A stretch of 64,000 bases of DNA from Gaeumannomyces sp. JS-464 (lineage: Eukaryota; Ascomycota; Sordariomycetes; Magnaporthales; Magnaporthaceae), in assembly GCA_002197995.1 (NCBI GenBank), contig NGZR01000001.1, positions 15,085,501-15,149,500 of the forward strand. The letters are read 5' to 3'. Below, piece by piece: positions 21,315 through 32,578 of the stretch. The notes under the pieces were generated by a model. That model ran no database searches. It worked only from the letters and a program-made list of their open reading frames with translations, and was not told the origin of the DNA. The position numbers were made by a program, and so were the translations under genes. Position 1 is the first letter of the stretch. Each line of letters begins with the position of its first letter.

Positions 21315-23372
21315 ATGTCGGACGAGAAGGTCGCAAAGGTCGACGAGGGCGCCCTGCCCACGTACGGCGGCAAGCCCGAGGATGTCGGCGCCCTCAACCA
21401 GGGCGAACCTCCGTACGAGGAGAACTTCTACACCCGCAATGGTCTCAACTTTGAGTCGTTCAAGAAGCGCAGCATGGGCGAGGGCATTGTCGAGCTGGAC
21501 CGCACGATGAAGGCACGCCATCTGCACATGATTGCCATTGGTATGTCGCGGTTCCCCGTCTAATAGCCTAGGAAACTGGGGCGACTAACAGTATGCTTTT
21601 TTTTTTTTTTCGTTGCACTCAGGTGGCTCCATCGGTGCCGGTTTCTTCGTCGGTTCCGGCTCTGCCCTGACCAAGGGTGGTCCCGGATCTCTCGTCATTG
21701 ACTTCGCCATCATCGGTGTCATGATGTTCAACGTCGTCTACGCTCTTGGTGAACTCGCTGTTATGTACCCCGTCTCTGGTGGCTTCTACACGTACTCTGT
21801 CCGCTTTATCGATCCTTCCTGGGGTTTCGCCATGGGCTGGAACTACGTCCTGCAGGTAAGCACCACCGACGGTTGCCTTGCTGGCGAGCATAGGAAGGAT
21901 GACTGACAAGTCCCTCTTCGGCACTTTTAGTGGGCTTGCGTCCTCCCCCTCGAACTGTCTGTCTGCGGTCTCACTCTCGGCTACTGGCCAGCAACAAAGA
22001 ACGTCTCATTGGCAGTCTGGATCGTCGTCTTCTGGTTCGCCATTGTCTTCATCAACGTCTTCGGAACTCTGGGATACGCCGAGGAGGAGTTCTGGTCCTC
22101 CTGCCTGAAGCTCGCCGCCATCGGTCCGTCAACCTGCAAATTAACTGCCCTCAGCGCCCTATAGAACTGCCGCAGCTAACACGCTGGTGTCCCATATAGT
22201 CATCTTCATGATCATCGCCGTCGTCCTCGTCTGCGGCGGTGGCCCTGCTGGTGGCGATTACGACAAGTATCATGGAACGCGCTACTGGAACGACCCTGGC
22301 GCGTTCCAGAACGGCTTCAGGGGGTTCTGCGGTGTCTTCGTCACTGCTGCGTTCTCCTTCTCCGGTACCGAGCTGGTCGGTCTGGCTGCTGCCGAGTCCA
22401 AGAACCCCGTCCGCGCCCTGCCTGGCGCCATCAAGCAGGTCTTCTGGCGTATCACCCTCTTCTACGTCCTCGGCCTGTTCTTCGTTGGTCTGCTCATCTC
22501 GTCCACGGATAAGAACCTCCTGAACGCCTCCGACCCGTACGCCGAGGGCACCTCGCCTTTTGTGCTGGCGGGCAAGTACGCCGGTCTGGTTGGCTACGAC
22601 CACTTTATGAACGTCATCATCCTGGTGTCGGTCCTGTCTATCGGTGTTTCGTGCGTCTACGGCGGCTCCCGCACCCTTACTGCCCTTGCCCAGCAGGGCT
22701 ACGCTCCCAAAGTTTTCACCTACGTCGACAAGTCGGGCCGTCCTCTGATGTCGGTCCTGGTCAACATCGCCTGCGGTGCCTTGGCCTTCCTGACCCTTAA
22801 CGAGGGCTCCAATGCCGTGTTCCAGTGGCTCCTGTCTCTGTCCGGTCTGGCCGCCCTGTTCACCTGGGGCTCTATCTGCCTGGCCCACATCCGTTTCCGT
22901 TCCGCCTGGAAGCACAACGGCCGTACCCTCGACGAGATCCCCTTCAAGGCTTACTTCGGTGTCGCCGGTTCCTGGGTCGGCCTTATCCTCTGCATTCTGG
23001 TCCTGCTTGCCTCGGTATGTTACATCCCCCCCGCCAATCTCGACGACGCCGTCTTTTGCCCTCGTACAGTCTATGCCCTTCATACTGATCTGCCATCTTT
23101 TCCTCGCCACAGCTCTTTAGCGCCATCGCTCCCCCGGCAAGGAGGGCCTCAACAACGCCGAGGGCTTCTTCAAGGAGTGGCTCACCGTCCCCGTCATCCT
23201 CTTCTTCTGGGTCTGTGGCTACCTGTGGAAGCGCGAGGGTGGCCTCAGGCTCGACCAGATCGACATCGACACGGGCCGCCGCGAGCTCGACTGGGACGCC
23301 ATCAACGCCTACAAGGCCGAGATCGCCGCCATGCCCGCCTGGAAGCGCCACCTTCACCAGATCTTCTTCTAG
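21315..23372 (+). CDS. Amino-acid permease (AAP/YAT family), one frame break
   Basis: Plasma-membrane amino-acid/proton symporter of the fungal AAP (YAT) family. Five exons: 21315-21540, 21623-21855, 21931-22123, 22200-23014 and 23113-23372, all with GT..AG introns of 75-98 bp. The cytosolic N-terminus of about 75 residues precedes the hallmark HLHMIAIGGSIGAGFFVGSG at the first membrane helix. Further landmarks: GPGSLVIDFAIIGVMMFNVV, AVMYPVSGGFYTYSVRFIDP, WGFAMGWNYVLQW and SFSGTELVGLAAAESKNPVR. In exon 5 one C is missing from the run 23131-23135: FSAIAPP must continue as GKEGLNNAEGFFKEWLTVPV, in the other frame, to the end AWKRHLHQIFF. Corrected length is about 575 residues, usual for the family. 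The specificity (general or selective) cannot be read from sequence. Confidence 0.93.
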
Positions 23373-23855
23373 AGTGGCGTGCTACGCGCTCCCTTGCTGT
23401 TTGTGGTTCTGTGGCCGTCTACGCCGATTCCTGACATTTGGCCGCAAGCTGATTCGCTTGGGGACGCGCTGACCGTCCTGTCTGGTCTTGTTTCTGCTTT
23501 GTCTGCTTTTCAGCTGGCATTATCTTGTGCGGGTGCACCGAGGCGACCGTGGTTGAGTCGACCTAGGGTCACACTCTCCTTTACACATATACCACTCTTT
23601 CATATAATCTTATACAATATTACTTTGGTAGACCACTGCTGCCTATGTGTGTCCGCCCTGAATAAGCAACGGTGCCTAGTTTACGACGACCAACTCAATC
23701 TAGTCTGCAATCGCTTGACGTGGTTGTCGCAGTGTCAGCTCGACCAGAAATTTCGAGCCTTGCCCAGCCTGGAAGAGGGGAACGCGACATATGACAAAGA
23801 CGCAGATGCGGGATGGGATGTTCACGCCGGCGCATCATAGATACGCAGCCAAACC
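23373..23855. other. Convergent 3' intergenic region
   Basis: Lies between the 3' ends of the permease and the minus-strand hypothetical gene. AT-rich stretches near 23590-23630 suit polyadenylation signals of the permease. No gene seen. Confidence 0.6.
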
Positions 23856-25502
23856 TTACCACAACCAAACATCCTTGAGGTTGACCCAACTCTCCTCCTT
23901 GACACCATGCTTCTTCTGGGACGTGATCAACGGGGACGGCAGCTTCCCCTCCCTCCAGCGCAGATTGTCGTAGGCATGCGCCTCTAGCCTCGCCATCCAG
24001 GCCTCGTCGTCAGAGGCGGCGCCACGCGCGCGGTCTGGGTGGTCCTGCCGCTGCCTCTCGACCATGCCTTCGTCCACCCAAGAAGAGCTCGGGCCTGACA
24101 GCTCGATGTCGGCCTGGCCCCAGCGCCTCGCCTCGCGCCGAAGCTCCTGCTCGCCCACCAGGCACCCGTCCTCGCCGTCAATGCTGGCCTCGACCGGGTC
24201 CGGGTACAGCCCCTGCTCGATCTCCTCACGCTGCGCCATGGCCAGGATAAAGTCTGCGGCCGTGTCGAGCGTGGTCGCCGCGGACCGGGTCTTCTGCTCG
24301 CCGTCTCCGGTCTCGCGGTAGTCGTGGATGCTGTCCTGGATGACCTCGAACGATAGCGGCGCGCTCAGGCTCAGCTCGCCGTCGTCGAACATCTCGTCCT
24401 CGCCCCCGAACAGGACGATGCGGACGGGGATGGCGCCCGCGTCGCCGTCGCGGGCGCCGCTGCGCATGTGGCCGGGCTCGTGGTCCTCGAGGCGGACCGT
24501 GACGGCCATGGCGCGGAACAGGGGCTGCAGGACGTAGTTGCGCTTGTTGAGCAGGGCGCGCGCCGGCGCCAGGCCGCGCTCCAGCACCTGGCGGCGGAAC
24601 TGGTGGTCATCGTCAGGGTGGCAGCCCTGGTGGGCTCCTCCTCCTCTGGCTCCGAGGTGGCCTCCGGCTCCTGATCCTGCTCTTGATCTTCCTCCTGCTG
24701 CTGCGGGCTCTGCGGGGTCGACGGCTGTGGGGACTTCAGTTGGGATTTCTGCTGCCGCAGCGTTGAAAGACGTCCCAGCGCCTCGTGACGCCGCGCCACG
24801 TGGAGACGCGTCTTCTCGGAAGCGAGACAGACGGCCCGGTGAAGATGGGCGACGGCTGTGTCGGTGTCGAGCGAGCCAAGGTCCACGGACTGGCCGCTGC
24901 GCCGCCGTGACTGGCACGATGGTCTTGGCTATGAAGCGGCCCCACTCAACCTCGCTCTTGTACGGCTCGAACCAACGCTTGTAGAGATACGCGTGGACCA
25001 CAATGAGCAGCATGCGGAGCCTGGCGTCGGCCAGACCGGAGTCCAGCGACGCAGGGGGCGGCTGGCGGAGTATGTAGACCGCTGTGGACTTGTTGCAGCA
25101 ATCCTCGGCGTGGAACAGGTCCATCTCTCGAACGAGCTCTCTCTCAGTAGGTCCGGGCATCTTGTTGGCTCTGGCCTCGGGGTTGAACCGGCCCAGCCTG
25201 CCGTGTGGGCGGCCCACCACATTGAGCACGATAGGCGGCGGGAGCAGCGTCTCAAGCCCGATGCGGTTCGCAGGCTGGTAGACCGACATGAAGTGCATGT
25301 GGCGGCGGTGCTCGTGCTCCTGCATCGTGCGCAGCTCGTGCATCACCTCCTCGAGTGTCATGGTCGGGTGGACGGGCTGGGTGAGCTTGTGGCCCTTGTG
25401 CGACAACGACGAAGATGAGGATTCAGCCATGGCCACGGCCATGGCTAGGGTCGGGTCGTTGGCCGACGCCTTCTTCTTCTCTTCCTCGAGCCCCTCCATC
25501 AT
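23856..25502 (-). CDS. Hypothetical protein, about 548 residues
   Basis: An intronless frame from ATG 25500-25502 (a second Met follows) to 23856. No family recognised. The N-terminal 200 residues look structured (MTLEEVMHELRTMQEHEH, NRIGLETLLPPPIVLNVVGR, LADARLRMLLIVVHAYLYKR). The C-terminal part is acidic with IPVRIVLFGGEDEMFDDG and LDTAADFILAMAQREEIEQG. Between about 24900 and 24630 the main frame gives poor, Arg/Gly/Ala-rich sequence, while the neighbouring frame gives a coherent helix (VAHLHRAVCLASEKTRLHVA and ALGRLSTLRQQKSQLK) followed by a Gln/Glu-rich stretch. So two compensating one-base shifts, near 24900 and 24635, probably mark the true reading. No membrane segment or signal peptide; likely intracellular. 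Confidence 0.6.
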   Translation of the reverse strand: MMEGLEEEKKKASANDPTLAMAVAMAESSSSSLSHKGHKLTQPVHPTMTLEEVMHELRTMQEHEHRRHMHFMSVYQPANRIGLETLLPPPIVLNVVGRPHGRLGRFNPEARANKMPGPTERELVREMDLFHAEDCCNKSTAVYILRQPPPASLDSGLADARLRMLLIVVHAYLYKRWFEPYKSEVEWGRFIAKTIVPVTAAQRPVRGPWLARHRHSRRPSSPGRLSRFREDASPRGAASRGAGTSFNAAAAEIPTEVPTAVDPAEPAAAGGRSRAGSGAGGHLGARGGGAHQGCHPDDDHQFRRQVLERGLAPARALLNKRNYVLQPLFRAMAVTVRLEDHEPGHMRSGARDGDAGAIPVRIVLFGGEDEMFDDGELSLSAPLSFEVIQDSIHDYRETGDGEQKTRSAATTLDTAADFILAMAQREEIEQGLYPDPVEASIDGEDGCLVGEQELRREARRWGQADIELSGPSSSWVDEGMVERQRQDHPDRARGAASDDEAWMARLEAHAYDNLRWREGKLPSPLITSQKKHGVKEESWVNLKDVWLW

Positions 25503-26698
25503 TGGCGATGCCGGCTGTCTGAGTTGTCGAAAGGGCTGTGCTTGACGCGGGCGATGGTCTCGGGCAGGCGTGCGCCGCTTGCCGCAAGGATGGGCTCGGT
25601 GCCTGGCGGCGGCACCACTATGTCGGCTCTTGACCTGCCCGCCCAGCTTTGGCTCGTCGAGCTTGGAGCACCGCTACAGAGTGCTGGGCTTGAATGCTGG
25701 CTGCTCGGTGCTGTTTCCTGCTACCTCGATTTCTGCGGCTGGGTGTGGCGGCTTCTGGTACCCTTGGGGGTGAATTGCTTTTTGGGATGGTGGTTGTGAT
25801 GCGTCGTGGTTCCGGCGGTCTCTGGGGTCAGGTTTGAGGTGGGTTTGACGGCCGAAAAAGTGCCACCCGATAATAATTCGGCACTTGTCGAATTTCTGTC
25901 AAGTTGAGGTTTGCAGCCTCGGTGTGTTCAACGGCAGGCGCGGATTCTGGTCCGTTATTCCTTCCGCATACGGCAGTGGGACGGGTCGTCTGATGAACGA
26001 CATCGCCCCGCCGGCTTCTGCTCCTCTTCCACCAGATCCACCATCTTGCCAGCGCTCTTGCCAGTTTTGCTTATAGAGCTGTTTTCGACTCGGGCTCTCC
26101 GAATAACTTTGAGCTTCATGGGAAGTATCTTCGCCAGCATCAACATGGTCCCATGGTCCCCATGGTGCGCCTCCCTTTCCCATTAGGCGTCCTCACACTT
26201 TTCTCACTTTGATGGCAACGATGTTCTGACTTTGCCATGACGCTTTAGCTGGCTTCTGCGGCCTCAGTTGCTCCTCCCCAATAACCCAGCTAGTATCGCT
26301 TGCTACGCAACTGTCGTGTGCTAAGAGATTATTGTGTTTATACCCATCACGCCCAAGTCCCCTTTCTCCGGCGCTGGTCATTTTCGTGGCGTCTGCTCTG
26401 GGCCATGGCCCAAAATTCTGGTCATTATCTGGGCTCTAATGACTATTGCTAAACGTCCCGGAATCTGCCAAACACCCCCTGTTTTAAAACTCAAAGCTGT
26501 CCAAACCCCATAGCTCTTTATTTCCCACTGCCTTCAGCTCAAGAGGGTTGCCGGGCGTGTCCAAGCAGATGACTTTTTGCGAGTTCGATTGCTAATTAAC
26601 TATTGGCCACATCTATCGCAGTACTTCTGTAGGGTTCTCGATTACCCGTACATCTACAAAGCAAGCCAGCATACTGCGGGTTTAAGAGCACAGTTGAC
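25503..26698. other. Intergenic
   Basis: Promoter of the minus-strand gene at 25502 on the left and 3' flank of the next minus-strand gene on the right. Small frames have no domain. Nothing else seen. Confidence 0.6.
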
Positions 26699-29600
26699 CT
26701 AATCCACCTCTTCCCCAACCTCCTCAGATGCCTCCACCGAGGCCTTCCCTGGAACTATCGAGACCTTCTCTGCAGGAAGTGACTTTTCGCGACCTTCGAT
26801 CCTGTCGTTCTGCTCCTCCTTCGTCGTCTCCTTGACCCCCTCCCCTTTCCCAGCCCCCCATTTTGAAGCCTCGATGCCAATCTCATCAGCAGTGTCCCCT
26901 CCTTTTTTGGCATTTCTCGCTGTCAGCTCCGCTGTCTCTGGCTTTGGCTTTGGCTCTTCCCCGGCTTGGCTTGGCGGCTTCTTGTCAGGCAGGGGCGGAC
27001 CCCCGCCCGAGCTTCTAGGCCGTGACGAAGGGGCTTCCCAGGTGCCAGGCCTGATCAGGAGAGACCCTGTGGAGGCTCGCTTCGGTGCCTCTCCAACTTC
27101 TGTCTGGCGGCGCGGCTTGTACCTGGGCCTCCGGCCCTCTGGCGCGTCTTCTCCCCGCAGTGCTTCTACTCGGTCCTGCGCAGGTTTCGTGGCGAGCTTG
27201 CTTACCGTGCTCGCCGATGCGGTCGCAGCACGCGCCGCCATGATGGCCTTTCCCAGCTGCTTGACCAGCTTCTCCTGATCCGGGATGGTGAATACCTTGA
27301 GCGAGTTTGCGCGCGTGTTATCTCCCACCCTGAACGCCTCCTCCATGACAACTCTTGATTTCTTGAGGTCCGCTTCGGCCTCTTCGAAGGCTTGTAGCGC
27401 GAATGCAAGAGACTTCTTGCTGCCTTCTGGCTTTTCCGCCGAGCTGGAGGGGTGTTGTTGGTCTTCCTCGGCTCCCTCCATGGTTGCACTTCGGCTTAGG
27501 GGCTCGTCCATGGTCGTTCGCCGGCTCAGGGCTTCGCTGGGAGACTGTGCAGCCTGCAGAGGCTTTCTACCTTGAGAGCTGGGATACCCATCACCTGCTA
27601 TATACGGATTTGAAGTCCCACTCATATCGGGTGGTAGCCTTCGGAGAACGTGAGGTGATTGATCTCTCAGCTCTGTTATTACCCGGCTTGGTCGCGGTGC
27701 GGGCGGTGGCGATGGACTTCTTGACCTCCACCTCACAGAATTATTGACGGTCTCAACAGAGTAATTGTTGGCACTGTTGTAGTCGTTCCAAGCTGGATAA
27801 CCCGGATCGTAGTATCGAAGTCCAGTCTCACCTCGCGCAGCTTCACGCTCCCGGGCCACGGGTCGTTCTCGTTCTCGGGGCGAGTAAGTCTTGACATTGA
27901 TATCGACATTGTCGTTCCTCCGTTGCGCCTGCGCGAGGTGACGGGTGGGTGTTGTGAAATTCTGACTCTTTCTGGTCACTGGGTTGGCTCCGTAGCGAGG
28001 TCTCATGAGGACCAAAGTCAGACCATCCATTTCGCTCGGAAAGGCTGTCGCGCCCCGTTCGGATCCATCGTAAAAAGTGCGCAAGGATGTGTGACCCGGG
28101 CCCTGGGAATGATCTCCGTTGCTAGGCTCAGGTCTTTTGTTGGGGTTCCCACCAGGCGTTAGGTGATCCTGAAGCGCCTCCTTGATGATGCGGTGGCGCT
28201 CAGGGAGTCTCCCATCGAGCCCTTTGACCTGACCGCTCTCAAAGTCCTTGAGGTCGTTCAGGAGCTCCATCTGAGAGCCAGTGTCGCTGCATCCATAGTA
28301 GCGAGCCAAGCACGTTGCGTGCTGACCATTACGATCTCCTTGCGTTGCTTGAAGACGCCACAGCTTGCGCAATTCCTGAACGGGCCTACAGGACCGCTGG
28401 GCCAGCAGCCGATGGCAAGCGGCCTGAGTTTTGTAGTCCTCCATCTCTTTTGACATGGCAAGTGCCGTCTGGATAGGCTCGTTTGCTGTTGCGGGAACTT
28501 GGAAGCCCGGCCAGTCTGGGACTTCGGATGCGCTGGGGGCAGGTTTCGGTAGGTCCATCAGTTTAACAAAGGACAGTTGACATGCCCCATCTTCGGAGCC
28601 CTCGCGCCCTGCCATTGCTGTCTCAACGAGCAGCCAGTGCCCGAATGTTCGGCTTCGCATCGCTCGGGGGTGGTGGGCCATGACAATGTTCGCCAGTGAC
28701 TTGGCGTCGGCCCTGTCTTTTGCCATGCGGGCTCCGTCGAATGCCGGGATGGCGCTTTGTAACAGCGACACAAGGAGATCGAGATGCGCCAAGGTCGCTG
28801 AAACGTCGCTTTCGAACTCATCCCACGGGATGCAGTAATCCATGTGGCCCCCTCGGACATGATGTCTGCAAATCGTTGCTGGCCAAATAAAGCCGCACCT
28901 GCCAGCGCAAAGTCCCTGAACTCCCAGTCTCTGTGACTGGTTAGCAAACGCCGGCCGACCGCCGCCCAGTCAACCCATTCGTTCTCAATTCTGTCGCGCT
29001 GAGTCAGGAAAAGGCTGGAGGGCCACGTTTGCGCGATCAGATGTGCCGTGAGTGTCACGATCCGAAGCTAAGGGGAGACACAGTTTCGAATGAGCACTGG
29101 AGCAAGTGCGACTAGTCATTCTAGATCGGAGACACATCGACGATAGGAAGGGAAGTACCTCAGTTGCACCGAGATCAGGGCTGAGTTTGAGGTGCCCAAG
29201 CCGAAGAGCCTGGAACATCACCTCGGTTGCTTCAGAAAACGTGTGGTCTGTATGGTGTCGATGGGTGTTTGCCTTGGCGACCAGAAGCTTGAGATTCAAG
29301 GACAGCAACTGAATCTCCTCGTCATCTGCGTCCATCGCTTCGGCTCCCAGAATCGGTTTTGAGGTCAATCGGCGAAGGCCTGGTAATTTCCCATATCCAA
29401 GAAGCATCTCGGCGTACTGGACAAGGACATAGGGATCGACCAGGTGTTTGTCATCCTTTAAGAAACTCCTTCGCAGCGACGAAATCTCCAAGGCGCTTGA
29501 AGCGGCCGAGGGTTTCCAGTTCGTCATCGTATGTCTTTTGAGATTGGAATCGCGAGATGGACCGAGAGCGTGCCGTGGGGCGGTGGGGATCGAAAATCGT

Positions 29601-29897
29601 CTGACACTGCTCGTCGAGGCTCTCGGCTGCGCCGTGCTCCTCATCGCTGTCAGGCGGCAGAGTGTGGACAGCGTCTTCATGATATGGCGATGGAGATCTT
29701 GAGTACTCGGGACCCGCGCCAGGCCGTGCTCCGGAAGGCCCCTGATCGACAAAGATGCTCTGGCGCCTCTTCACAATTGCTCTGTCCAGCATGTCCTGAT
29801 CTTGTCGATGGGACTCCCGCATAAAGTACGGAACTCGACTTTCTATTTCCGGGGAGGCCCTGCCGGCGCCCGCCGCCAAGTTCCTTGAGCCGACCAT
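26699..29897 (-). CDS. Large hypothetical helical protein, two frame breaks
   Basis: One long gene split by two single-base shifts. From ATG 29895-29897: a polar N-terminus, then ETLGRFKRLGDFVAAKEFLK. One extra A (T run 29457-29459, plus strand) shifts into DDKHLVDPYVLVQYAEMLLG and EVMFQALRLGHLKLSPDLGA. An intron follows (29158-29068, GTACTT..TAG), then LRIVTLTAHLIAQTWPSS. One missing G (C run 28848-28852) shifts from FADIMSEG into HMDYCIPWDEFESDVSATL. The C-terminal 450 residues are low-complexity, Pro/Ser/Arg/Lys-rich. The first third resembles a family of fungal hypothetical proteins with TPR-like helices, recognised only by pattern (RFKRLGDF followed by PYVLVQYAEML). Function unknown. The frame upstream is open to ATG 30168 in another phase, so the N-terminus is uncertain. 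About 1030 residues if joined. Confidence 0.6.
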
Positions 29898-30592
29898 CGC
29901 TGAGGAACGAAACGGGGTTAACGACGAATGGTATCAGGCCGCGCGAAGCTGGATATTCGGTTGGAGAGCGCTTATGCTGTATGATCTCAGAATCACGAAC
30001 AGAACGGGGAGGAGCGAGGGTGGTGGACTTGAAAGAACCGAGTCCCTCACATTGGAGTGTGCGACTTCCAAATGTAGGGGGCGGCCTCTGCATCCAGTCC
30101 GCGTCGCACGAATTGATGCCAGTGCCAGGCAGGGGGGCCAAGGGGCTGTGGTCGACGTCCGGAGACATTGGCGTGGGTCAGCACCGAAACACCACAGCCT
30201 GACCGCAGCTCGGCATAACCGGCAGGACCGGCGCCTCCATCGGGTCGCCTATTTGGACGAGCGACCTGTTGGTTGGCTGGCTCGGCCGCGGGGGCTTGCC
30301 AAGTGATGAGGATGCATGCTGTAGCACCCGTATGTGCAGCGACCCCGCTAAGGCTCTGCTCCGCCCCGAATCTTGGAGGGTAGCCATGTCCCGCCGTCCC
30401 CTCGCGCCATCCATCGTCTTCTTCCACTTCTGATCAGTTGTTCAGAGTTGATACTCTTCCCATTCGAATCCCCCGTCCTTTATCTCCTGATCGAAACTCA
30501 GGCTATTCCGCTGCCGTCGCCTGCAAAGCCACGATGATCCAGTCGCGCACACATGACGCTGTCGAGTCCAGCAGCCTTCCTTACCCGAGCTT
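29898..30592. other. Shared 5' region of two divergent hypothetical genes
   Basis: Separates the minus-strand gene starting near 29897 from the plus-strand gene starting at 30593. The left part may hold an upstream coding exon of the minus-strand gene: an open frame runs from ATG 30168, and TTAACCCCGTTTCGTTCCTCAG near 29900 (coding strand) looks like an intron 3' end. No other gene seen. Confidence 0.45.
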
Positions 30593-32030
30593 ATGAAACA
30601 GGGGCCTTGGAACAGGAAGGCTGGCAGTCACGATTACGACCGGTTCGATAATCGATGCGCGGGCAGCTACTCTGCCGGCGGCGCGAACCTCGGCGACGTC
30701 AAGATTGACTGCAAATTTCTGTTGTAAGCGTCAATCCTCGTTCATTGGTCTCGTAACACTGACCTTTATTCTCTCTCCATAGCCAAAAGTCAAAATGGGG
30801 GACAATCTCTCATGGAAAAGCCGCCGCCGGGGTTATCTATATGGATCTGGTCTTCCAACAAAAGCCAGATTGCAAAATCACGTCTGCCACTGTCACCGTC
30901 ACCCTTCGGGACTGGAAAAAGGTGGGGCCAGCCACCTTCCCTAGCCAGATGACAGACTTCTACGGCCCGAAAAGTCTTGTGGGGAGCCAGAGGGTCGAGC
31001 ACAAGCAGAGTCACGCAAGCCTCCAGCCAAACATCTCCGTCATGGGAAATACCGTCTCCGGAATGGGCAAGTCCTTTGAGACGTCATTCCAGTATTTCCA
31101 TCGCTGGAACTTTCACGGGAACATGTCCGCCGACGACGAAGGAATCTATCGGAGCATAGTGTGGGATCTCGGCGAGAACAAGCTTGAGAGCGGCCAAAAC
31201 GGCACGGTTCACACGGCATTCACCTTTACGCACGGCGGCCAGGCGTTCATGATGGACGTGAAAGTGGAGGGCAAGCTAGAAAGCTAGGTGACCGACTCAA
31301 GCAGGTGGGGAGGAAGCTCAAGTTCAGGCCGACGGGCGCAGGCCCCGGACAGATCTCCACAACCCTCATCGGCGCCTACGAGGGCGAGAAGCCCGGGTTG
31401 TGGACATTGCTCGCGACGGGTTAGAGCAGGCAATGGTTCTGGAGAACTGCATCAAGCGGCCTGTCGAGCTGCCGACCCCAGCAGGCGGTGTTTCACGAGC
31501 TTCGGCCGGAGACACCCTCCTTCAGATCCCAGGCGAGCGGTGGCTCGTATCAAAGACCTGCTCAGCCCGAACCACCCTCTCTCGGAGCGTCTTCTCTGTC
31601 TACCGGGTCAGCCAATTTGCAGGCATCACTAGCACTAGAACCTGATGATCATATCGAGTTGAGGAATCGCTTGCTATGCTCCGCAGAGGCTCTTATGCGG
31701 CCGCAGAGGGACCTAATTCGAGAGAGTATATGGGAAGTTCCTGAGGTTTTGGTTGAGTCAGAGGAGTCTGGGGCATCAGGACGCTCGAGCTCGCCAACAC
31801 TCGTTGACGAGCAGCAACGAGGACCCCCGATCGAGTCTTTGCGGGCAAAACCAGGGCGGGGCATGGAACGGAAACTGACCGCGGAAAAGCCAAAGATTGA
31901 GGATCCAAACCAACAAGTGGTCTCGGCAGGGGTTCTTTCGGTTTGGGTTAATCTTTTCTATCTTTTCATGTTTCAGGTTTTTGGTTTGCAGAGGGTCCCA
32001 GCTGGTCAGGGAAACCTGCCACAAAAATAG
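30593..32030 (+). CDS. Hypothetical protein with hydrophobic C-terminal tail, frame breaks
   Basis: Exon 1 is 30593-30723, the intron 30724-30782 (59 bp, GTAAGC..TAG) and exon 2 from 30783. The start is YDRFDNRCAGSYSAGGA; exon 2 gives KSKWGTISHGKAAAGVIYMD, ITSATVTVTLRDW, QMTDFYGPKSLVG and HTAFTFTHGGQAFMMDVKVEG. This matches by pattern a common fungal family of unknown function with a beta-rich N-terminal domain. One-base shifts occur near 31277 (KVEGKL to LGDRLKQVGRKLKF) and 31397 (GAYEGEK to RVVDIARDGLEQAMVLENC), and probably once more near 31490. The last frame runs through a Ser/Glu-rich region to a hydrophobic tail, VSAGVLSVWVNLFYLFMFQV, before the stop at 32030, suggesting a tail anchor. 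Three breaks in about 250 bp is denser than elsewhere and may mean real decay. Confidence 0.6.
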
Positions 32031-32578
32031 ATAGGAAGTCTTCAGAGCACTTTGCGCCGAAGGCTACTCGTGCTTCACGTCATTATCCTGTCTTCATTGA
32101 TTGCATAGTCGTTAATTAGCTAATGTCAGGGTACATCCGAGTCCAGCAACCGGTAGACGAAGCCACTAGATGGGAAATTATGAAAGTCCCTACCTCTCGA
32201 GTTATTATACAATGATAGCTGCCACAAATCGTACCTACCAAAGATCCCCGAAGACCTAGTGGAGTGTCCCTCCCGCAGAGAGACCTCCCAGCGCCCAGAA
32301 AGGGCTTGACTAGAAACACGGGGTTACAAGCATGTAGGCGGAAGGTGGCAGCAATTAGGTGATTCTGAGCTTGAAAATTTCAAGCCTACCTACGCAAAGT
32401 GGAACGCATAATCCCACCTCTTGAGGCTTTCAGCAGGAAAGGTTAATGAAGCAATCTCGGGCGACTCACTCGGCGAGTCAAGAAGCCCTAACAGGCTTCA
32501 TTATGTGCGGGCGAAACAATCAAGACTAGAAACGCCAGCCCTGGCGGACCGAAAAACACGAAAATCTACAGCGTGGCA
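32031..32578. other. Intergenic
   Basis: No gene seen. AT-richer than the flanks. Confidence 0.55.

Noticed and set aside
22151..23110. 319-codon minus-strand frame
   Set aside because: Antisense of the amino-acid permease; low-complexity Gly/Asp/Glu content.
30455..30475. tRNA T-loop-like ATTCGAATCC
   Set aside because: No acceptor stem, D-arm or anticodon arm could be fitted around it.
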